Source: Fragilaria crotonensis (lineage: Eukaryota; Bacillariophyta; Fragilariophyceae; Fragilariales; Fragilariaceae). From it: DNA of 26,176 nucleotides. Both the position numbers and the translations under genes were made by a program. This document shows positions 10,479 through 17,664 of this stretch, one piece after another (the stretch's first letter is position 1; each line of letters starts with the position of its first letter). The stretch covers positions 1 through 26,176 of the forward strand of contig JAKSYS010000776.1 in the NCBI GenBank assembly GCA_022925895.1. The letters run 5' to 3'. The notes beneath the pieces are model-generated. The model did not search any database and had not been told where the DNA came from. It saw only the letters and a program-made list of their open reading frames with translations.

Positions 10479-11420
10479 ATGGACAACGAAAGCTACGATG
10501 TGAGTGTTTCCCATTGAAGGTTTCCGGCAGACTGGCAGTGAGCGAACGCTCCGCAATTTCTTGCCCGAAGTTGACTTCCAAGCCCAAACGAGGAATAGCT
10601 ATTGTACGAGCTATGGGAGGTGCACTGGATGTCTTATGTGCGCCTATTTTTAATAGCAACTGACGAGCTCTGTTTGACGAAATGTACCCCAATGGCAGCA
10701 TGATATTTGATTAACGCGTTGACGAAACCCCTCACATCATTGCTCCCTCCCTCACCTTCAGTTCATCTTTAAGATTGTTCTTCTTGGAGATTCGGGTGTT
10801 GGAAAGTCAAACTTGGTCTTTCGCTTTACTAAAAACGAGTTCAATAAAGACTCAAAGTCCACCATTGGAGTGGAGTTTGCCACCAAAACGGTGCAGATTG
10901 AAGACAACAAGCTGGTGAAAGCACAGATCTGGGACACTGCCGGGCAGGAACGCTATCGCAGTATCGCATCGTCCTATTACCGCGGTGCTGTAGGTGCATT
11001 GTTGGTGTACGACGTTACCGATAGAAACTCCTTTAATCATGTTCCGATGTGGCTCAAGGAGGTTGAAGAAAATGCTGAAAAGATTGTTTGATCATGTTGG
11101 TTGGGAACAAGACAGATCTTAATGATCAGCGCACAGTATTCGTAAGAGACGGGCGGTCTTTTGCAAGAAAGAATGGACTAGCCTTCATTGAAACTTCTGC
11201 CCTGGATGCCACTGGTGTTGACACTGCCTTTCAACGAATTCTGCAGGAAATCTACAAGACGCAGACGAAAAAGCAACTTAAGAATGTCAACCGGGCGACC
11301 GAAGGCCATTCAGGGGGAACTGGTGATGGTTTCCAGGCCGGGCGCGGACAGGCCATCAGTCTGCACAATCCACCAGAACCGGAACACATGCAACCGCAGA
11401 AGAGTGGAGGGTGCTGCTAA
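10479..11420 (+). CDS. RAB11: Rab11/RabA-family small GTPase (recycling-endosome/trans-Golgi traffic), one frame break
   Basis: Exon 1 is only seven codons (10479-10499, MDNESYD). A 262-bp intron (10500-10761, GTGAGT to TTCAG) follows, and exon 2 starts [18 protein letters not shown]. All G motifs are present: P-loop GDSGVGKS, switch [26 protein letters not shown] and ETSAL. The C-terminus KSGGCC is a double-geranylgeranylation site. The KSTIGVEF and [15 protein letters not shown] context is Rab11-like. Length with the break reconciled is about 226 aa (human Rab11A is 216). At the T run 11087-11089 the frame moves by one base: the first part ends in an immediate TGA (11089-11091) just before LVGNKTD. 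The family spacing between the WLKE helix and the GNK motif is met exactly if one base is missing, so a sequencing or assembly error is the simplest reading for a normally essential gene. A true null allele remains possible. Confidence 0.85.
10500..10761 (+). other. Intron of the Rab11-like gene (262 bp)
   Basis: The donor GTGAGT directly follows the seventh codon, and the acceptor TCACCTTCAG directly precedes the conserved [16 protein letters not shown] segment, in phase 0. The intron contains no supported gene. Confidence 0.85.
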
Positions 11421-12414
11421 GTGTTTTTTTCGATTGAGAGTATTGTAATTTAGGTTTGCGATGCTTTGGTGTGTAGCTTGTTCCGATTTAATAACGGTCA
11501 GTCCCAGCACTACCACTATCGCAAGGCAATGACTACTACTAGTGTTTGTTTGTTATACCAAATGAGAATGGTCTGACGACGGTGACCTTAATGATTACCT
11601 CGCTCCTACCTTTGCCAAGAAATACGACATTGGGAAACTCCAGCTCCGTTCTGTGCATAACTAAGCACGGGGCAAGAACACATCAATTTGTTCGACAGTG
11701 CATTCAGCTCAGCTAAAAATAAAAATTAATTTCGATTTAACGCAGAGTCCTGCAGGTAAGTGATCGACGAGTAGGCTTGCCAAATGGCTGATCTCTTGTG
11801 GTTGTATACGCGATAGATAAACTGAAAAGTGGCTGAACTTTTTCGAAGTTGATGGGTTGTGGGTTGTGGCCGTGTGTTAGATTCTACTTTATGCAGCGAA
11901 CTTGGAAATAAAAGACGCCGTCCTTTGAATAAGGGTGCAGAGGCGTCAGGACGCATCAGGAACAGGCAGTCAGTATGACGTACTCAGTGCACGCGACAAT
12001 TCCTGCTGCAGATATTGAACCCTATCAAATTCGTTCATCGTCGCGTCAATCATTGACCATTTAAGTTGTACTCGTATCTCGGAGTACATAGATCAGAATT
12101 TTCATTGGTCATCAGAAGTACTGTATAAACAAAAACCTAACATGCATTATCTGACAAAAGGAATGTAGTACTCGACTCGCATGGCAGCTGGAGTAACAAT
12201 GTACTTGTCACGTCCTACGGCACAGTGCAAGACGCATCCGAAGAATCTGTTTTAAACTGGGGTCATGTCGCTTCCCGAAGCCCGAATTGCTGGTTGGCGA
12301 AAATTTAAGGGAGGGCTGTTGTGGGAGTCTCAATGATGGTGGCATCTTCTTGAAGTCATTGACAACTTTTTAGAGATATCACCGCGTTTCAGCTCGAGTA
12401 CGCTGTTCAACCTT
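11421..12414. other. Gene-free spacer of about 1 kb
   Basis: Convergent spacer between the Rab11-like gene and the cysteine-cluster gene. It is AT-rich at about 11713-11735 (TAAAAATAAAAATTAATTT), which is a plausible polyadenylation area. Small open frames lack protein character, and no tRNA-like cloverleaf was found by eye. Nothing else is supported. Confidence 0.5.
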
Positions 12415-13529
12415 TCAATCAACTGGATCGTCCTTGAGACCAAGTCCGACTCCACTTCTCATCAGATACTTTGTTCTCCCTTCCTCCTCCACCACTGGAG
12501 TAAGCACTCGACAATCCGGGCAAATCACTGCTTCCGCATCAGGGACACACAGCAGGCAGACATTACACCAGGCACATGGCACGGAGGCGGCAACTCCAGA
12601 CTCTACAGCCTGAACGGTCTCATGCGCTCCACGGAGATCCATAACGAACCCTGGAGCAACTTCGATCTTATGGAGAGGGCTGGTAGCTCGTGGTGAATGT
12701 TGGACTTGTCCAAAGGTCGTTGATCTTACTTCTCGTTCAGGAGACCAGCGGTGGCGCTCAATAGTGACAGAGTGGCCATGCTGCGTTGATGTGTTGGCGT
12801 ATAAAGCGCCTGGCAACGATTCGTTGACGGCATCGTGCATCATTTCTGATTGTCGGTGCGGTAATTCTCTGTTGATAGAATAAGATAGCGGTGGATCAGG
12901 AGCTCTCGAGAGGAACGCCATTGCAGCCTTGGGGCTTCTCACTTCGTCAAATACGGAGTCGGATTTTAATGACGAAGTCGGTGTGAGCTTCATTTTGGCC
13001 TTCATCAAAAGGTCTGCTTGGCTCACGTAATCTAGAGGCCGGTTTGATAGAGTGCCAGTGGATTTTCGACGCGACAGTCTGCTGAAGATGTCAGCAACGT
13101 CTTGCGTATCGAAAGACAAGTCCAAATCCTTAAGGTTTGGGTATAGCGATGGTCGCAGCTTGTCTGCTTCTCGACAGCTTTGCGATCTAATCATAGGCGA
13201 CCTTCCATCAGCGGTTGAGTTGATTCCTTCAACTTCAACTGAACACTTCAGAAGCTCTGCTTTCGCTGGATACAACGATGGTTCGCTCAAATCATTCACC
13301 TTTCGTGCTGGAACAAGGTTTGTGAGATCGAACTCTCTTCCTCAACTTTCAACAGAAGACAGCGAAGACTGTCGCTGCGGTTCTGCGCTAGTAACACAGC
13401 TCCACATCCATCATCGTTGGGATTTCCTTGTGATAGGGACGTATTATACTGCGAGCAAAAGGCGACAACCTCAGTAGAAGTTTCGTACAAGAAGGCCTTC
13501 GTTAGAAGTGTTTCATGTTTCATGCTCAT
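12415..13529 (-). CDS. Unknown protein with a C-terminal cysteine cluster, one frame break
   Basis: The N-terminal part (ATG at 13527-13529, to about 13340) and the main part (about 13330 to the stop at 12415) lie in adjacent frames. The main frame has no ATG at its beginning: GTG is at 13297-13299, and the open sequence extends upstream through DLTNLVPARKVNDL. A one-base loss near the GAGGAAGAG stretch at about 13338-13346 would join them into roughly 370 aa. The body is Ser/Arg-rich and low-complexity (SRRKSTGTL, HRWSPEREVRSTT), which suggests a phosphorylated, disordered protein. Near the C-terminus is C-x2-C-x2-C-x2-C-x8-C-x2-C (CAWCNVCLLC then CPDC), a likely zinc-binding knuckle. No family was recognised. 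Alternatives are two separate short genes or a pseudogene. Confidence 0.55.
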
Positions 13530-14232
13530 TTCTCGTTTCTCGTCTGCTTTACTCCCCTACTGCAGCTCTTGACTATAGACTATAGGTGCACGTGTAAGTG
13601 AGTACATGAACCATGTACGTACCATGTGCCAATCATAGGCGGATATCGCTAAGTGCAATCTGTGCTTCTCCTTGAATCATCGACCGTCTCTAAATGTTTC
13701 ACGAAGGGCATATCGGTATAACATAGGACGTATGAATACAGAAAACATGGTAGATACTTCGTGAGACATTCAGATTCACTTAAGAACTGTACTCATATGA
13801 CTATGTTGCACGACGTTTCACCCTCATGCATACGACGTACACGTACAATCTTGCAGCACTCGTGTAGACTTGTATGCATAGTTTCGAGGGCGATGCTACC
13901 GGTACAGTACTTGTTGTTGTTATAAGGAAGACACGTATGCAGTATGCACTATCTTGAGCCGTTGAACGCCTACTCACGTTTTTGTCGTACCATAGACCTA
14001 ACATTCAACCTTCGCTTCCGTCTGCACTCACAGCTCAAAGTACTTTAACGACGGTTACCTTATATACAGTCGGCCTGATCTTCAGCGTCCGAAGAACGAT
14101 CTTAAACGCAATTCTTTAATTTGTCGTACATTTTCGGACCCAATATTGTATCCACACTTCCAGACCGCCAACTCCCAACGGAATAGCATATGAAGTTTGG
14201 CTGCCTCGCAAACCGCCGTTGACCTCAAGACT
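13530..14232. other. Spacer between the cysteine-cluster gene and the retrotransposon
   Basis: A 703-bp stretch with no supported gene. It includes a TACCGGTA palindrome at 13897-13904 and GTAC-rich stretches at 13600-13625 and 13835-13850. It presumably holds the promoter of the minus-strand gene. The last five bases (14228-14232, AGACT) are the left copy of the retrotransposon target duplication. Confidence 0.5.
14228..14232. repeat. Left target-site duplication (AGACT)
   Basis: These are the five bases immediately before the 5' LTR. The three bases visible after the 3' LTR (26174-26176, AGA) match the start of this pentamer, and the window ends there. Five-base duplications are usual for Ty1/copia integrases, but only three of five bases can be verified here. 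Confidence 0.6.
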
Positions 14233-14439
14233 TGACAGACTTTTAGTACCGCTCCTACGTATTTTTACTATCTACATTATTCAGTGCGACACTTCACATT
14301 AGGCTAGTAAACAGTATACGTCGTATCGTTACTGTCGTACGGGAATCATATCCCACTCGGAAATTGTAACGATCGTTTTCATGTCGTTCGTTGCATAAAC
14401 GACCATTTTCTCGCCCAACGCTCGGCCTCGTACGACCTC

Positions 14440-14484
14440 TTCAGACGTACACCTTTTCAGACGTGCACTCTTCAGACGTGCACC
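14440..14484 (+). promoter_or_regulatory. Three direct repeats TTCAGACGTRCAC in the LTR, candidate U3 enhancer
   Basis: Copies start at 14440, 14456 and 14471 (spacing 16 and 15 bp), each with an ACGT core that could bind bZIP factors. They lie about 105-145 bp upstream of the TATA-like element. The same array starts at 25477 in the 3' LTR. A role in transcriptional control is inferred from placement. Confidence 0.45.
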
Positions 14485-14500
14485 GTTTCATTTGTGTTCC

Positions 14501-14523
14501 TGAGTGTTCCTCAGAAACACTCA
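14501..14523 (+). repeat. LTR hairpin A (8-bp stem, 7-nt loop)
   Basis: The inverted repeat TGAGTGTT/AACACTCA surrounds the loop CCTCAGA. The identical structure is at 25538-25560 in the 3' LTR. It lies ten bases upstream of hairpin B. Confidence 0.55.
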
Positions 14524-14532
14524 TCAAACGAA

Positions 14533-14556
14533 GTTGATCACTCACTTGTGATCAAC
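14533..14556 (+). repeat. LTR hairpin B (9-bp stem, 6-nt loop)
   Basis: GTTGATCAC and GTGATCAAC pair perfectly around TCACTT. The 3' LTR counterpart (25570-25593) differs in sequence but also pairs perfectly: GTTGATCATC with GATGATCAAC, 10-bp stem, loop ACTT. Both are 24 bp long. Confidence 0.65.
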
Positions 14557-14584
14557 GATTTTCTCACAAATTTGTCTACCACTG

Positions 14585-14596
14585 TAAATATATTTA
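14585..14596 (+). promoter_or_regulatory. TATA-like palindrome TAAATATATTTA, candidate LTR promoter
   Basis: A perfect 12-bp AT palindrome in an otherwise mixed-composition LTR, also present in the 3' LTR at 25621-25632. If it acts as a TATA box, transcription would start around 14615-14625, shortly before the in-frame ATG at 14648. No direct evidence of a start site. Confidence 0.4.
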
Positions 14597-14755
14597 GCCG
14601 GCCCCCGATTTTAACAATGTACAATTTTCGTAGCAGCGTAACTGACCATGACGACTTTTTACCCGCCGTCGTCACGGTTCAGTCCCCCCTGTAGCGATAG
14701 CCAGTGTACTAGTACCCACTTGGCTACCGACGTCACCGTAGGACTCCACCCACGT

Positions 14756-14986
14756 CCACATACTGTAGTGTCACCTACGCGCAACGTAGCACCATCTACT
14801 TGCATCGTACCTACAGATACTAGCACAGTTGCTTCGCCTACTAGCACTGTGTCTACGTCTACATGTACTGTAGTTACGCCTAGTCATACCGTAGCTCAGT
14901 ATACCCGTCCAGTAGACTCCCACGCGTATACCGTCGCGTTTGCTACTAGCACTCCCGCTTCCTCTGCCGCTAGCGTAGCATCCAGT
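14756..14986 (+). repeat. Eleven degenerate 21-bp phased repeats inside the LTR
   Basis: Cutting at 14756 and every 21 bp gives units that share a central (C/T)(A/C/T)GTAG-like core and often end in CT. Good examples start at 14819 (ACTAGCACAGTTGC), 14840 (ACTAGCACTGTGTC) and 14945 (ACTAGCACTCCCGC). The period is exact over 231 bp with no indels. In the plus-strand open frame each unit encodes seven residues with a Thr-x-Val core (TSTVASP, TSTVSTS, TCTVVTP). The array is copied identically at 25792-26022. Confidence 0.7.
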
Positions 14987-15136
14987 AGTCCTGAAACCGT
15001 AGCACCGGCCAACGTTCGTACTGTAGCGACCGATACCGTCACCGTGACGTCACCACCTGCCTGCGACCCCGGTCTGGCGTGCGCCCGATTTAACCATGGT
15101 CTGGCCTCCACTCCGCGCTCGCACGCAGAATCTATC

Positions 15137-15883
15137 ATGGTTCACTCGCCTAGAATCAACCGACTTAGGCAGGCGTCCTCTGCCCTTTTTAACTCTGATA
15201 CCTTCAGGTTAGTTAGGCTCAGGAATTCAGTTATGCTTCCATCTAAACTGTCAGATCTGAAGCAACTGAAAATAACAGAATTTTTCAACAGAGCTCCCCC
15301 AGATTCAAAGTGCACACAAATATTTAAGAACTTAGTTAACAGCAGCCCCAGCCCTTTCAGCAGCATTTCAGCCCCACCCACCATGCCCACCATTCGCTTC
15401 AACCTTACGAAAGCCGACAAGAAGTCGAAGAAGAAGGACTCGTCCCCCTTTCTTGCCTCCGAAACGGAGCCTCCAGTCGTCATGAGCGCAGATGTCAACA
15501 TTCCTGCCGCTACGCCCACCCATCCCACCCTCTATCTAACTCGCTCTAAGAGAGCCAAACTGGGCAATCAACAACACTACAATGAAGAAGAAGCGCTTCC
15601 TAAGACTAGCTGCAATTACCACAAATCCGACACCGATGAAGCGGCCGTCATCGCCGAGGCCATCGAACGCGCCAACTCCGAGCGCAACAACACCTTCCCG
15701 CGCCACCAGAAACCATCCAACAGACTCATCCATACATCCAGGGCATCCTTACAACTCCTATTGGGCGCAACAAAACATTCAGGGCCACCGAAACCGACGA
15801 CGACGACAACGATGAAGCGGCTAGCAACGCCGAGGCCATCGATAGCGCGACTGCAGAGCGCTCAAACACTCATAAAGTCATGA
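15137..15883 (+). CDS. ORF1 N-terminal part with a PCNA-interaction (PIP-box) motif
   Basis: The frame is open from an ATG at 14648 inside the LTR to a TGA at 15881-15883. An internal ATG at 15137-15139 is built from the last base of the LTR plus the TGG of the PBS. From the junction ATG it encodes 248 aa. At 15263-15286 it carries QLKITEFF, which fits the canonical PIP-box Q-x-x-I/L/M-x-x-F-F exactly, in the context LKQLKITEFFNRAPP. A basic cluster KADKKSKKKD, likely a nuclear localisation signal, follows. The rest is Pro/Ser/Thr-rich with an Ala/Glu segment (DEAAVIAEAIERANSERN). That segment recurs about 176 bp downstream (15811-15880) in the next frame, which marks a degenerate tandem duplication and a frame change near 15770. 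PCNA binding is inferred from the motif only. No resemblance to gag, protease or RT was found. Confidence 0.6.
   Translation: MVHSPRINRLRQASSALFNSDTFRLVRLRNSVMLPSKLSDLKQLKITEFFNRAPPDSKCTQIFKNLVNSSPSPFSSISAPPTMPTIRFNLTKADKKSKKKDSSPFLASETEPPVVMSADVNIPAATPTHPTLYLTRSKRAKLGNQQHYNEEEALPKTSCNYHKSDTDEAAVIAEAIERANSERNNTFPRHQKPSNRLIHTSRASLQLLLGATKHSGPPKPTTTTTMKRLATPRPSIARLQSAQTLIKS
15138..15150 (+). other. Putative primer binding site
   Basis: TGG follows the LTR-terminal CA with no spacer, as expected for complementarity to the CCA end of a tRNA primer. The following bases (TTCACTCGCC) do not match the initiator-Met PBS common in plant copia elements (TGGTATCAGAGC). The primer tRNA is unknown. Confidence 0.55.
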
Positions 15884-15915
15884 GAATCAAGAGGAGTACA
15901 TTCCAGACATCCAGG
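15635..15915 (+). repeat. Degenerate tandem duplication of about 175 bp in ORF1
   Basis: GATGAAGCGGC...GCCGAGGCCATCGA at 15635 recurs at 15811, and CATCCAGGGCA at 15735 recurs at 15908. Both units encode an acidic Ala/Glu helix (DEAAVIAEAIER and DEAASNAEAIDS). The second copy is in a different frame from the first, so at least one indel has occurred since duplication. Confidence 0.55.
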
Positions 15916-17664
15916 GCACTCACCATCCTTCCCTATTCGCAGTTACCAACCCCAGACAGACTTATTCGACGAAAGCGACGTCGACGACGACGACCAAGAT
16001 GACGACTACAGCGTTCGCAGTGACGACGACCGCAAGATTCCAGCCCCCACCCGCCCAAAATCCACCAGGAAGCGACAATTCGATGACTCAGACGTCCCTG
16101 CCTCTTCCCCTGATGCTTCCCCTGCGAAAAGGATGCGTTTTCAGACGCAAAAACAACCAGAGATTCGTTATAAAACCCGCCAATATGTTCGTGAATGTGG
16201 AAGTCAACAAATCAATTTCGTTGGGCGTTCGGACCTTCACACGACAAAAAGTAAAGTCAGAAACTCCTCCGGCGCTCCAAGACCTGCAAAAAGAGCTCCC
16301 ACTTACGAAAATCGGAGCGACCAATCCGGAGATATCGCCGCTCAAAACGACCCCATGGCGAACCCCATTTCCCAATTTCCGACCACGACCATGATCGTGG
16401 TGATTCGCACCATCAGCTCCCAAGAGTCCTGGACTTGGGACACATTGGACCCCGCGCCGAACTGCCAATGACCTTTCTACGACGATCGTACAGATCTCTT
16501 TCAGTACTGCAGCTGCGACATTTGGCAGCCCGTCCGTCCATATTTTTCCCCATAACGCAAACGTCATCTTGCGTCCGACCGGTTTTGAAATCCTACCCAC
16601 GCCTATCCGTCCGCGCGCGCCGCCAACCCCGCCTTCTGACGTCCCCTCTCCTAATTACCAACGTCCAATTCGTGACCAACCTAACGGCCATGCTCGTGTT
16701 CCTAATTACAACGGCGATCCCGTGGACGATGACGAAATGACTGACGCGTCTGACGACATTCCAGCGCGCTCCACGACCAACATTTATCGCGATGACGATA
16801 TGGATGACGATGACGACGACGATAGTGACGTAGTTAATGCTTCAAGTGTCTTCTCCATCTACTGCCCGTGTCCCAAACAATTATGCCTTTCCGTTCGCGA
16901 TCAGACGTTGCCCACCAAAGCACAAAAAGTTCCCGCTGACGTTGAAGTTGAAGAACAAAGCAACGGCGACAAAAAGGAATCTCCAAAACAACTTGATGCA
17001 CTCCCAATGATTCAAAACTCTCCCTACTCAGTCCCAGATTCCTCAGACAATGATGACAGCACAGACACCAGCTCATTTATCCCAGATTCCTTCACAGTTA
17101 AAACTTTGGATTCCCTAACTCTCATGGACAGGATGACAACCAGAAAAGCTACCAAAAATATAAAAATGACGAAAAATATTCCAAGACCAGCAAGGCCTCT
17201 ACCCCCAACCAAGTCCAAGCAATTTGCAACTCCCATCAATGTTGCCAACCCTTTTTTATGTCAAGCCACCTATCAATGCTGCAATCCCATTCACCATTTC
17301 AATTGATGATGATGAAACTGAGACCCCTTCAACTCCTTCAAGCAGAAACAGAACTCAACCATGTCAGGACAATTATTTGAAAACTTTCAACACCTCTGGA
17401 CCCAGGAATCTTGATGCACCACCTTCTCCAGCAATCAGTCTCAATTCAGAACTTTTCAGTCCCTTGTTTTCCAATTTGAGCAGCAGCCATGACAGTACCT
17501 TTGATTGCCTTTCCACATCAACTGGAATCACAGCATTTCTTGAACTATCTGATGATGATGAAACTTTGGAGCTTCCATATCGCCTTGACAAACTGCACAC
17601 CCTTGCCCTGAAGACAATGTCTTGGACCCAATCCATCATGTCCCCTTTTGCAACACCATTCTGA
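15884..17664 (+). pseudogene. Middle of ORF1: acidic, disordered coding sequence with several frame changes
   Basis: Protein-like sequence continues through frames that switch near 15770, 15900-15960, 16145, 16390, 17250 and 17645. Recognisable blocks are 15962 to about 16145 (FDESDVDDDDQDDDYSVRSD then KSTRKRQFDDSD and PAKRMRF), and 16146-16394 (IKPANMFVNVEVNKSISLGV). Further blocks are 16569-17306 (Pro-rich, then RDDDMDDDDDDDSD) and 17224-17664 (ISIDDDETETPSTPSS, LELSDDDETLELPYRL). Acidic runs alternate with basic NLS-like patches. The 17250 and 17645 switches lie in T or C/T runs. Read together, the blocks suggest a formerly continuous ORF1 leading into the frame at 17648. No enzymatic domain was recognised. 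Stops at 16392 and 16401 interrupt the most plausible frame. Confidence 0.5.

Larger units (their letters stand above)
14233..15137 (+). repeat. 5' LTR (905 bp)
   Basis: It begins TGACAGAC and ends CTATCA. It is identical to the 3' LTR over 14233-14358 and 14690-15137. All differences (seven substitutions and five single-base indels by my alignment) fall between 14359 and 14689. Internal structure includes three TTCAGACGT repeats, two hairpins, a TATA-like palindrome and an 11-unit 21-bp array (separate entries). Confidence 0.95.

Noticed and set aside
11421-12414. tRNA or other structured RNA gene in the large spacer
   Set aside because: No A-box/B-box pair or cloverleaf was found by eye; a tRNAscan-SE or Infernal run would be decisive.
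13052-13477. Plus-strand ORF opposite the cysteine-cluster gene
   Set aside because: It is antisense to a better supported frame with a patterned cysteine cluster, and its own translation lacks domain features.
15138-15150. PBS complementary to initiator tRNA-Met
   Set aside because: Only the TGG agrees; the next bases differ from the usual iMet PBS, so no primer is named.
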